Assembly: GCA_003013855.2 (NCBI GenBank)
Contig: PVNU02001893.1
Span: forward strand, 434,001 to 498,000
Direction of reading: 5' to 3'
DNA length: 64,000 bases
DNA from: Liriodendron chinense
Lineage: Eukaryota > Streptophyta > Magnoliopsida > Magnoliales > Magnoliaceae
Positions 12,372-23,689 of the stretch are shown here, in pieces; the stretch's first letter is position 1, and the number at the start of each line of letters is the position of its first letter. The notes under the pieces were generated by a model that was given only the letters and a program-made list of their open reading frames with translations, had not been told where the DNA came from and made no database searches. The position numbers and the translations under genes are program-made.

Positions 12372-15300
12372 ATGACTGTTTCCAATATTCCAACACAATT
12401 CAATTCCATACCTTTGCTTACTGGGTCCAACTATTCCAAATGAAAGTCGTCCGTTGAAATAGTCCTAGGTTGCATGGACTTGGACTTGGCCCTGAAGGAA
12501 GTAGAGCCTTCTATTCCAACTGACTCTAGTACAGAATCAGCAAAGGCTCACTACAAGGCTTGGACCAAGTCAAATAAGATGTGTCTTAAGATAAAAAAGA
12601 ACTCGATTTCTGAGACCATGTAGGGTGTCATGCCCGATACTGAGAAAACTAAAGATTTCTTGACTGAAATAGGAAAACGATTTCAGAAATCGGATAAAGC
12701 TGAGCTGAGTTCACTTTTACATAAATTGACTCAAGCCACCTATAACGGTCAAGGAAATATCAGGGAGTACATTGGTGGATTGTCTGATGTAGTGGCTAAA
12801 ATCCGCGCATTAGACCTTAAGATTGAGGATAAACTCCTGATTTTCTTGGTTCTGAACTCCCTCCCTCCACAATTCAGTCAATTCCAAATCAGTTATAATA
12901 ATCAAAAGGAAAAGTGGACATTGAACGAACTGATATCTCAATGCGTTCAGGAGGAAGAGAGACTTAGAAGGTCGAGCAAGACACAAAGTGCACACCTAGT
13001 GACACCTGGTCAAGGACGAAAAGGAAATAAGAAAAGAAAGCACACTTCAGGAAAAAGTTCTACGGGTCCTGCGGGTGGCAATCAGCCTAAGTCTGGAAAG
13101 ACATTTAAGAAGAAAAGAAAGGGTCCTAATGATGGCTGCTTCTTCTGCAAGAAGCCTGGTCATCAAAAGAAGGATTGTGAAGAATTTAAAGTATGGCTCG
13201 TTTCTAAGGGTAAAGACCATATTTTAGTCTGTTTTGAATCAAATTTAGCTGATATGTCCACAGACTCCTGGTGGATAGATTCTGGTGCAACTATTCACAT
13301 TTGTAATTCCATGCAGGATATGCTCCAAAGCCAGACGCCAACTGATGCAGAAAGATCAGTCTATATGGGGAACGGCATTAGAGTAAACGTGGAAGTTATT
13401 GGAGTCTGTAGGCTTAGGTTATCGTCAGGACACTTTCTTGATCTAGTAGATACTGTTTGTGTGCCTTCTATAAGGCGCAATTTGGTTTCCATTTCTCGTT
13501 TGGATAAATTTGGTTATGAGTTTAAATTTGCAAATGGAAAATTAAGCATTTACTATGATTCAGTTGTGATTGGTTCTGGCACTTTAGTTAATAACCTTTA
13601 TTAGCTAGATTTGGATGTTTCACATGTATACAGCGTTAACTCCTCACATGGAAACACTAAAGGCATCAAGTGAAGTTTAGATTGTGAGAATTCCTCCATG
13701 CTATGGCACAGGCGATTAGGCCATATCTCTCGTGAGAGATTGGAAAGGCTTGTGCGTGAAGGAATTCTTCACTCTCTGGACTTCTCAGACTTTGGGGTTT
13801 GTATTGATTGCATTAAAGGTAAACAGACTAGAATAAGGAAAAAGGGTGCCACTAGGAGCGTAGGACTCTTAAAAGTGATTCATACAGACATCTGCGGACC
13901 ATTCCCTACAGCATCCTAGAATGAGCAGAAGTATTTTATCACTTTTATAGATGACTACTCTCGTTATGGGTACTTGTACCTTATTAACGAAAAATCAGAC
14001 GCCCTGGATACATTTAAGATCTATAAGGCTGAAGTCGAGAATCAACTCGACAGGAAGATCAAAGTCGTTAGATCCGACCGTGGTGGTGAGTACTACGGAA
14101 GGTATGACGAGTCTGGGCATAATCCAGGTCCATTCGCTAGATACCTACAAGATTGTGGCATCGTCGCCCAGTACACCATGCCTGGTACTCCAGAGCAGAA
14201 TGGTGTAGCGGGAAGGCGTAATCGCACCCTAAAGGACATGGTGCGATCTATGATTAATAATTCTACGTTGCCAGAATCTTTGTAGGGTGATGCGTTGAAA
14301 ACGGCTGTGCATATCCTTAATAGGGTCCCAAGTAAGGCTGTAATGAAAACTCCATATGAATTGTGGACAGGGCGAAAGCCTAGTCTACGATATTTTCATG
14401 TATGGGGTTATCCTGCAGAAGCCAAAACATATAACCCGCATGAAAGAAAACTTAACCCTAGAACTGTTAGTTGCTTCTTTATTGGATACCCAGAAAGATC
14501 AAAAGGATTCAGATTTTATTGTCCATCATATTCCATAAGAGTCATTGAGATTGGGAATGCTAGGTTTATTGAGAACACTGAAGATAGTGGGAGCACAAAT
14601 TTAAGAGATATTGTATTTGAGGAAGAGCGGATTGTGATTCCCACCACAATCATTCAGAGTAGCATGGTTGTCCGTCCAGTAGTGGACCCTGTGATCCCTA
14701 TGGACGACCATACACAACCTCAAATACAACCCACTGATGAGGAAATAGAAAACCCAATTCAGAATAATGAGCCATTAAGACGATCATATAGAGAGAGAAG
14801 ATCTGCAATACCAGATGATTACATCATCTATTTGCAGGAGCATGAGTTTAACATTGGGGTTGAAAAGGATCATGTATCCCTTTCACAGGTCGAACAAAGT
14901 GCAGATTCTTCTCATTGGTTCGATGCCATGAAGGATGAATTGAAATCCATGAAGGACAACAAAGTTTGGGACCTTGTTAAATTGCCTGAAGGGATTAGGC
15001 CGATTGGTTGCAAATGAGTATTTAAAATCAAACGGGACTCTAAGGGCAATATCGAAAGGTAAAAAGCCAGGCTAGTTACAAAGGGTTTTACTCAGCGTGA
15101 GGGCATTGACTTTAAGGAGACTTTCTCACCTGTATCTAAGAAAGACTCCTTTACGATCATTATGGCTCTTGTGACTCATATGGATTTGGAGCTACATCAA
15201 ATGGATGTGAAAACTGCGTTTCTCAATGGAGATCTAATGGAGAACGTATATATGTTGCAGCCAGAAGGTTTTAAAGTCAAAGGCTCAGAACATCTGGTCT

Positions 15301-16451
15301 GCAAACTTAAGAAGTCCATTTATGGTTTGAAACAGGCATCACGACAGTGGTACCTAAAGTTTCATGAAGTTGTTTCCTCATATGGTTTTATTGAAAACAC
15401 TGCGGATGAGTGCATATATATGAAAATCAGTGAGAGTACATTTATCATTTTGGTCTTGTATGTTGACGACATTTTATTGGCCAGTAGTGATATTGGATTA
15501 TTGCGTGAGACTAAGAAATTTCTATCTCAAAATTTTGAGATGAAAGATCTTGGTGATGCTTCCTTTGTCATCAGCATTCAGATTAGCCGGGACAGATCAC
15601 GTGGATTACTTGGCCTGTCGTAGATGGCCTATATTGATAGGGTTCTCGAAAGGTTTGGCATGCAAGGCTGTGCTCCTGGCCAAGCACCTATTGTAAAAGG
15701 TGACAAATTTGGTCAATTTCAGTGTCCTAAGAATGACCTAGAAAAGGACAAGATGAAAGCTATTCCGTATGCGTCAGCAGTAGGGAGCATCATGTATGCT
15801 CAGGTCTGTACACGTCCAGATATTGCTTTTATGGTTGAAATGTTGGGCAGGTACCTCAGCAATCCAGGAATGAACTATTGGATAGCTGTAAAGAAAGTGT
15901 TGCGCTACCTGCAAAGGACAAAGGACTTCGAACTCACATATAGAAGATCCGACCATTTGGAGTTGGTAGAATATACAGATGCAGATTTTGCTGGTTGTCT
16001 CGACAGCAAGAAGTCCATCTCGGGCTATGTATTCATGATGGTTGGTGGAGCCGTATCATGGAAGAGCGTGAAATAGTCGATTACGGCATCATCTACCATG
16101 GAAGCAGAGTATGTAGCTTGTCATGAAGCCACGAATCAGGCGGTCTGGCTTCGGAGTTTTTTCTCTGGTTTACGGGTTGTGCAGATGATCCCGAAACCAT
16201 TGAAAATCTATTGTGATAGTTCAGCTGCAGTTAACTTCTCCAACAACAACAAGCATTCATCGAGGTCAAAACACATTGACATCAAATATCTTGTTATGAA
16301 GGAGAGAGTTCAAAATCGTCAAGTGTCTGTGGAACTCATCGGCACAAGGCAGATGATAGCGGATCCTCTCACTAAAGGCCTTCCTACCACGTTCTTTAAG
16401 GAGCATGTGACGTCTATGAGAGTTGTTGATCCCAATGATGTATTTCAGTAG
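12372..16451 (+). pseudogene. Copia gag-pol polyprotein with ten in-frame stops
   Basis: A single frame of 1,360 codons runs from ATG 12372 to the terminal TAG at 16449. In order it shows: a gag core; a zinc knuckle CX2CX4HX4C at 13137-13178; protease active site DSGA at 13278-13289; the GAG-pre-integrase motif LWHRRLGH from 13701 with a CX2C; integrase acidic residues at 13887, 14076 and 14193 (D, D, E); reverse transcriptase with YVDD at 15459-15470; and RNase H with TDADFAGC near 15970. The length is normal for plant Copia. In-frame stops are at 12441, 12621, 13602, 13671, 13917, 14283, 15015, 15060, 15621 and 16074. Nine fit single C-to-T or G-to-A changes in Trp, Gln or Arg codons; 15060 needs a transversion. 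There are no indels. The integrase phrase near 14208 reads GVAGRRNRT, with Gly where Glu is usual. Confidence 0.95.
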
Positions 16452-16959
16452 TGGGAGTTTTCATGTATGATCCGATTATGTCCAGACATTTTTAGAGATA
16501 TCTTTTATGCATTGATGATTCTATTTTTCAATTTATATCTTGCTTCTCTTTCAGTGTGCACATTTAGTTTTGAGTAAGCAAGACTTTGGTTTGTGTCTTG
16601 GAGACACGTTCAGTAGGACCACTTGAAGATAAACACGTATGATCACATAAGACGTGTAATCTTCATACCACACCTCATATCATTGATCCATGTCGTTAAG
16701 GCTATTGGTATCTGTGATTGTGATTCGTCACACTTCGAAAATATTAAATGTTGTGTTGACTACCACGATTCAATATCAATGGTCTTGATGGACCGGATCT
16801 GACAAGTGTTGATCATAATTATCCAACGGTATTGTTTTGAAATTAGTAGGGCGCCCATTAAGAACTTTTGAAACAAATACGTTTTATAAAATTATTTTTC
16901 ACAAAATAAAATAAAATGTTTTGTTTTCTTTCAGAGATCAGTGTGCCCAAGTAGGAGAA
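16452..16959 (+). other. Copia 3' untranslated region and polypurine tract
   Basis: About 500 bp without coding potential separate the polyprotein stop from the 3' LTR. The last bases, AAGTAGGAGAA (16949-16959), abut the LTR start TGTAAG and are the expected polypurine primer for plus-strand synthesis, interrupted by one T. Confidence 0.75.
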
Positions 16960-17426
16960 TGTAAGACTCCATTAGGTGGGCCACACATGATCACCGGTTT
17001 AGATCATGACCGTTGGATTATTCAGATTGAGCGATTCAGTGGGCCCCACTATAGTTGTGATCATTATAAATAGGTTTGGGGCGGGACACTTGAACCATGT
17101 TCCCTATACGTGGTTATTAAGCCTGATATGGAAACCTATGGTGTGGAGACCCTAGAGGAGAGAAGTGTGATGGGTAAGCTTCTCTGGTCCTCTTTCCTAT
17201 AAATAAACGTCTTGGTCCCCTCACCAACACACAAGAGAAAACCCTAGTCCCCATTGAGAGGTTCTCCTAAAGGTGTAAGGTGCGGAAGACCAAGAGTTCT
17301 TCTCGACAACACGGCGGCATCGGGAATGTCTTCCCAATCAGGTATGGCTTTCAGATTACAATATGGAATCTCCATTATTCGATGCATAGACGATTCGATT
17401 ATTCCGCATTATGTATAAGTTCTACA
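16960..17426 (+). repeat. 3' LTR of the Copia element
   Basis: Same length (467 bp) as the 5' LTR with no indels. It begins TGTAAGACTCC and ends TTCTACA with the canonical CA. The target duplication GTTAA follows at 17427-17431. Confidence 0.95.
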
Positions 17427-17431
17427 GTTAA

Positions 17432-18895
17432 ATGTGTTTGTGCTACCATACAAATTAAGCAAAAACTATATGTATTGTTCATGGCACCCAAACCATAGTT
17501 TTAAAATATAGGCATGTGGCTCAAAATGTAAGCTAAGTTAACCTGGTTATGCAAGATTTTGAGCCAAGTCACTACAAAACTTGTGCGAGAGTGTGACTTT
17601 TCGAGTCATCAAGACTTAGCTTCCTGACTCAATTAACCCATAATGACTGATGGTGACTGAGCTTAGATGCATAAAAAGCATAAATAAGCCCACACGCGTG
17701 TGCAATAAAGCTTATGTACACTCCACACATATGTCAACATGGCACTTAGGGGAGTGATTGAGTCCATCCATCAAGTTGAACCTTCTACATATTTCTCCCA
17801 AAATAAATTTGGTCCACTCAGCACGTGAGACCTAATTAATATAACTATTTGATATTTATTATAAATATTTTTAATGTAAAAAATATTAAATATTGACTCA
17901 AATCAAGGCCTTAATTGAGTCACCCAACTCTAGTTGAGAGCGGATTAGGCAAGTCACCTAGGATGGTGCGGCGCTTAATGTGGGGTTATCGTGGGGCCCA
18001 CCTTGATGAATGTATTATGTATCCACGCCGTCCTTCCGTTTTTACAGATCATTTGATGACATTACTCGAAAAATGAAACAAATCCAATTAGCAAATGGAC
18101 CATACCATATGAAAAAGTGTTAATTGACCATTAATTGGCCACAAAAGTTTTAGATCAAGTTGATATTTGTTTTTTCCCTTCATCCAGGCTTATGTGACCA
18201 TATCAACAAATTTGATGGTAAATAAATACTACAGAAACATTAAGGTGTGACCTAAGAAGTTTTTTTTATAGTAGGAAGGTTAATCACCATTGTTTCTTAT
18301 GGTATGGTCCACCTGATAATTGGATCTGCTTAAGTTTTTAGATAATGCCTTAAAATGATCTGGAAAAATGGATGAACGGCATAGATACATAATACATACA
18401 GCAAGGTGGGCCCCATGGTAACCCACAGTAAGTGCCGCACCATCTTGGGTGAGGCAGAGGTTTGATCTAATCCATATAATTTTTTAACCACAATACAAAA
18501 ATCCTGTAGCATTTCGAGGCTAAATAACACAAATGAAAATCATTATAAATATATGAAAATTTAAATTCAAATTATACAAAATAAAAGCTTTTAAATTTTT
18601 TTATGAAAATGATTAGTAATTTATATTGGAAATGTATTAAAAATTAATTTAGCATAGCTTAAATTGTGGATTGATAGTACTAGTTTTGGTTAAATAAACC
18701 GTCCAACAAGTTGTGGAATGAAGTTTGCTAATTCCTCATGTGTGCCATTGACATGCACTCATACGTGCCGATATTGAAAATGTACGAGCATGATATGATC
18801 TTTAAATCATAGGGATTCATGGTTTAAATCATTAAATTTTAATTTAAGCTTTGCTAAACCCACTGGTGTGTGCAATAAAGCTCATGTACATGCCA
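17432..18895 (+). repeat. Long tandem unit, copy 2, right part
   Basis: Resumes unit 2 after the Copia element with AATGTGTTTGTGCTACCATAC, identical to unit 5 at 43181-43201. It carries a MITE (17957-18449) that unit 5 has at the equivalent place and that units 1 and 3 lack. The unit decays after about 18860. Confidence 0.8.
17957..18449. mobile_element. MITE with long terminal inverted repeats, in unit 2
   Basis: The left end (AGGATGGTGCGGCGCTTAAT, then GTGGGGTTATCGTGGGGCCCACCTTGATG) is the inverse of the right end (CAAGGTGGGCCCCATGGTAACCC...GTGCCGCACCATCTT) over about 45 bp with few differences. The interior has no coding sequence. No clear target duplication was found. A diverged copy occupies the equivalent place in unit 5 (43718-44211). 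Confidence 0.75.
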
Positions 18896-19990
18896 CTCAT
18901 GTGCCAACATGATACGATGGTTCCAATATCTAATCAATCCATCGGAACAACACCATCATATTGATTCCTTGGCCCAAGAATCTTGTCGATTCACCCTTCA
19001 AGTGGGCTACAGTTTGCAAAATAAATAAATGGCTAAAAAAAATATAGTGGGACTCATTGTTAAACACTTTCTCTCTACGTATAGCTTTTATGCATACAAA
19101 TATAGTCTTTCTCCTGATCACTTTCTCCTTTTTTTCTCTTTCCTAGTATTCATTTGTGTGTTATATGTATTGGAAGAGGAAGCAACTCACATTGAATTAA
19201 ACAATAGTTAGCAAAAATACTAGCAAACACAGATATTTTTACGTCGAGAAAAAACCACGACAAAAAGCAACGTTTAATCCACTATATAAATGAAAGTTAC
19301 CAGAGATGAAACAACTTAACATATGGAAAATCCTAACTTCTCCGTTTGCAAAACCTTAGAAATTAAGTATGCTCTCTAACAAATCCCTAATTGTTCTTAG
19401 AAACGTAATTATATACCCTCCAAAATATTATAAAAAGAAACTCAAACGTTCTATAAAGCTTGCGCAAATTTTTTATCAAATCGATAGCAATCAACGCACC
19501 ATCGACAACCTCCTTCGATCGAATCGACAAGGGCCAAAACCATACATCAAGCAATCTAGAATTTCATCAAATATTTTGATTCAATTGGCATCCTTCGATC
19601 GAATAAACATATGTTTAATAGCACAGGATTAAAGGCACTGAATTAACAATCTCCGCTGTAGCTTTAATCCTTCAACTCCACTGCTTCAAGCTGTTATTAC
19701 CATCTATAATCATCTTCACCATAACACCATCATCCTTTCTCATGCACAATCCATCTTCATTTCTTCTTTCCTCGAACATTTACAAAAGGCTATTATAAAT
19801 GCAAAACTAAATTTATCAAAAATAATTTACTAGTCAAAATGAGGAGAATCCTTAAGAAAAGAAAAGTCAAAATCATTAACACCCCTAAAGATAATTGATT
19901 TGCTTGACATAACTTACATGCGAATTTGTATGAACAAAAAGATAAGATATGCTAATAAATAATATAAATTGATCAATAGTGATCTAAATT
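18896..19990. other. Non-unit DNA between tandem units 2 and 3
   Basis: No gene is seen. The phrase AACACAGATATTTTTACG near 19226, with CCTTCAACTCCACTGCTTCAAG near 19669, is reminiscent of decayed LTR ends of plant Copia elements, but no terminal repeats or target duplication could be established. Confidence 0.35.
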
Positions 19991-19997
19991 TACAAAC

Positions 19998-22130
19998 ATG
20001 TCTTTAACAATCGTCCAATCAATTCAAATGTTGAGTTGTCTCCAATTCTATTTAGTTGCCTATATTATAATAGCATTTAAATATAAAAGAATTTTTAAAC
20101 AGTGTAAATCTTATAAAGTCGCACAATAATTTAAAGTTAGCAATATATTGGTGTCAATGTATTTGTTAATTAAGAAAAAAATATATTATATATTTTCTTA
20201 TCCATTTAGAAAATAGAAAACACGATTCACACATTGAATAGATAGTTAAAAAAATAAAAAATAAAAACTTTTAAAATAATTCATATTAAAGTTTAATTAA
20301 AAAAAATATCTCACATTATACCAATAATCTTTTCATTTGGTAGATTTTTTATGTGTGATAGTTCACAATGAGTCTTATCATATCAATTGTATTACTCGTA
20401 CAAACTTAAGTCACAATAATATTATTTGAGTTACAATGTACCATTATTAGTTTGAGATTTCTCTAGGTTTGAGAAGTAATCATGTAGTTTACTCCAATGT
20501 ATATAGTTTACTCCAATATCTCAATTATCTCCTGTAACTTTCAATGTCCATCTCCTAAGAGAAATTGTTAGAAAAAATAAAATCAGACTATTTTATAGAT
20601 AACTACTTAATAGGCATATATTTATTTAGTTAAATTGAAATCAATTATCAAATTTCTCTTTAGAAAATTGCAATAAAAGCTTTAAACCTACTCCTTCTAC
20701 TTGGTACATATCTAAATGTTGCAATGAAAGATATAAATAACCTTGTGCTTAATCAATCTACTTCATTCTAACACTTGTGAATGAGATAGACTCAACACGA
20801 ATAACATGAGGACATGACACATCTAATGCATGTCCACCTGGTAAATGTGTTTTTGCTACCATACAACTTAAGTAAAAGGATATGTGCTCTTCATGACATA
20901 ATTTAAAATATGAATACATGGCTCAAAACTCAGCCAACCTGAGTTAGCAAGATTTTGAGCTGGGTCACCACAACACTTGCTTGTGAGTGTGACTTACGTA
21001 CCGAGTCATCAAGACTTTGCTAACTGACTCTGTTAACCCACAGCCACATATGGTGACTCGATCTCAGACTTGTCAAAAGGGTAAGTAAGCACACATGCAT
21101 GTTAAAGCTCATGTACACTCCACACATGTGCCAGCATGGCCCATAGGAGCGCGATCCAATCCATCCATCTGGTTAGACCTTCTAAATATTTCCCATAAAA
21201 TAAATCTTGTCCACTCAGCATGTGAAACCTAATATAACTATTTTGATATTTATTATACTATAAATATTTCTATCTAAAAATTATTAAATATAGAGTCATA
21301 TCAAAGACTTGGTTCAGTCACCCAATCCAAGTTGAGCCAGGGCCCAAAAATCCTTTAGCATTTTGAGGCTAAATAACACAAGTAATTTATAATTATATGA
21401 AAATTCAAATTCAAATTATATAACAGATAAATAGATTAAAAATTGATGAAAATAATTAAGTATTAAAAATTAATTTAATATAGCTTACATGGTTAAATAA
21501 ACTGTCCAGCAAAACGAATTGCAGAATGAAGTTTGATAATTCCACACGTGCCACATGCACTCACACGTGCCAATATGGAAAATGGATGTACATGATCAGA
21601 TCTTTACATCGGGGGATATACGGTCTAAATCATCTGGCCTAAAATCAAGCCTTTTCAAACCCAGCCAAAAAAGATTGGTTTTAACTGCCAATTTACTATC
21701 TATATTGTGGCCCACCTTTGCTATCAAATGGCGTCATTTTTAAGTTAAGAGGATCTAAGCAGCATAGCCCATGGCCCACCTGATGGAACCCTCAGACATC
21801 CACAACGTGTCAACATCTGGATGGGGACTGGAATCCTCTACACCTGTAAAACACCCAAGTAAGGGCCCACCATGTTATATATGTAAAATCCACTCCTTCT
21901 ATTTAGGTTTTGGGAGCAATTTCACATTGTTCCCATTGGTGTGGCCCATGTGAACTTTTTAATCAGGCTTATCTTCTACTTGTACCTTCCAAATAATGAT
22001 TTTCACCTTATGGATGGAGTAGATTTCACATATATAACATGGTGTACCCCCACAGAGTATTTCTCTTGCAGCCTACCCTTCTCCACCGCCCATTATAAAT
22101 ACGCTTTTTGTACTAAAAATGAAATAAAAT
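19998..22130 (+). repeat. Long tandem unit, copy 3
   Basis: Starts with the CCAATCAATTCAAATGTTGAG head phrase also found at about 5500 in unit 1, then carries the same ordered landmarks, ending with a section (21895-22090: GTTTTGGGAGCAATTTCACA, then CACATATATAACATGGTG) also found at the end of unit 5 (about 45293-45430). It has neither the SINE of unit 1 nor the MITE of units 2 and 5, so it is the simplest copy in the window. Confidence 0.75.
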
Positions 22131-22202
22131 AAATATTATTTTATTACACAAAATGATATTATTTTATTATGATAAAATAAAATTCCGATAGAAATGATCC
22201 GG

Positions 22203-22656
22203 TGCTCTAAGAGCACAATAAGTTATAGTACTCCTAGTTCCAGCGATTCACCTGGACCGTCCAATCAATCAATCTGAACTGTCCATTAAGTTTATTACAC
22301 ATTTTGTGGGCTGCCATGCCAAAATCACAGTGATCGGATGATCCAATTCATTCTTGATTTGGCCTTATTTTCTGTGGCCATCCTTTTCCAATCCATGGAT
22401 GGGATGGCTATGATTGTTTGAAATTGCCCCTAACTAATAGATGGATCCAATTGTCGCTTATACATATTTTTCTCTGAATGATCTCAACCGTCCATATTTA
22501 ATGCCATTAATCAAATGGTTAATATTTGTCATATTAGTGTTCAAGCTAGCCCTTAAAATGTGCCTTGGACCTAATGAACAGTCTAGATCAATGGATTGGA
22601 CCGTCCAGGTGTCCCAATGCAAGTAGGAGCACTATAACTTATAGTGCTCTAAGAGC
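22203..22656. mobile_element. MITE with GCTCTAAGAGC ends
   Basis: The left end GCTCTAAGAGCACAATAAG and the inverted right end GCTCTTAGAGCACTATAAG continue as matching arms for about 80 bp on each side (TTATAGTRCTCCTA, then a CCTGGACSGTCCAAT section). The outermost 11 bases are themselves near-palindromic. Noncoding interior. No target duplication could be fixed. Confidence 0.75.
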
Positions 22657-22689
22657 ATGGAGCATTGCTCAATTAAAAAAATTATAGTG

Positions 22690-23098
22690 ACATGGCCCAT
22701 TGCTCTCAGACCACAATAAGTTATGGTCCTCCTACTTGTATGGGATACTCAGACAATGTGATCAATCAATCCAGACCCTCCATTAGGTCCAGCATACATT
22801 TCATGGGCTACCATGCAAAAATGATAACAACAGGATGATCCAATCCATCCATAAGATTCTTTTCAAGATCAATCCGTTTTCCAACCCATGGATTGGATGG
22901 TTGGGATTGCCTAATGAGAAGGATTCTTTAGAACAATGACCATCCATGTGGGGCCCAACAAATAGATGGCTCAAGTAGCTGGTTGGATCTGTATATAAAT
23001 GATACTAACCCCACATCTTATAGGCTAATCTTTGGATGGTTAGAATTTTCCTAACCTAATGGATGGTCCAGATTGATCGATTAAACTGTCCAATTTCT
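22690..23098. mobile_element. Second, incomplete copy of the GCTCT...AGC MITE
   Basis: The left part (TGCTCTCAGACCACAATAAG at 22698, then GGTCCTCCTACTTGTATGGG) matches the MITE at 22203. The right arm stops within GGTCCAGATTGATCGATTAAACTGTCCAATT at about 23098 and lacks the terminal inverted repeat. The break lies only about 60 bp from where the ACL5-like coding homology ends (23160), so the same deletion may have trimmed both. Confidence 0.6.
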
Positions 23099-23689
23099 CA
23101 AAAAGGAAAGAAAAAATCAATAAATTCAAGGGACTTGCTTGGGATGGCATAAAAGAGCTGATGAACTAAGCATTCGTGATAAATAAACTCATCCGTCTCA
23201 GCACTCTGCATCTTCCCATCAATTACCAACACCTGAAATCCACACCATAGAATAAATTAGTAAAAATGACCAAGATACATATCTATATACGGGGCACATA
23301 TGTTGGATCTGGGCCGTTCATCTAATGAACTCTACCATGGATGGGCACCGATTGAACTTTTCTTTTCTTATTTCCATTAAAAAAAAAACTGAAAGTAATG
23401 CAATCAGTGGATATGGTTATCCAACCATAATGATCCTTCGGTACAGCAAATCTATGTGAGGGCCCACTGGATGAATGGTCCAGATCATGTACATGCGTGC
23501 TATATAGATGCAGCTATTGGCAACTAACTTAGACAAAGACAGGAAAGGATTACCAACCTTCCCAAAATGCTTTGTGTCCAAAAGAGCTATGTCTTGGTAT
23601 TCACTAGTTCCCCTGTACAAAACACTAACAACAGAATGGAAAAGAAAAAAAGAAGAATTCGTTAAGTGGACCCATTTGATCTCAACCGT

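Larger units (their letters stand above)
9552..17426 (+). mobile_element. Ty1/copia LTR retrotransposon, full length, inactive
   Basis: The 7,875-bp element has two 467-bp LTRs (9552-10018 and 16960-17426), a 5-bp target duplication GTTAA (9547-9551 and 17427-17431), a tRNA-iMet primer site directly after the 5' LTR and one Copia-order polyprotein frame: gag, protease, integrase, reverse transcriptase, RNase H. It sits inside unit 2 of the long repeat, and unit 5 shows the undisrupted target at 43177-43181. I counted 12 LTR-LTR differences in 467 bp (about 2.6%), nine of them transitions. The coding frame has ten internal stops and no frameshift, so it cannot supply its own proteins. Confidence 0.97.
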
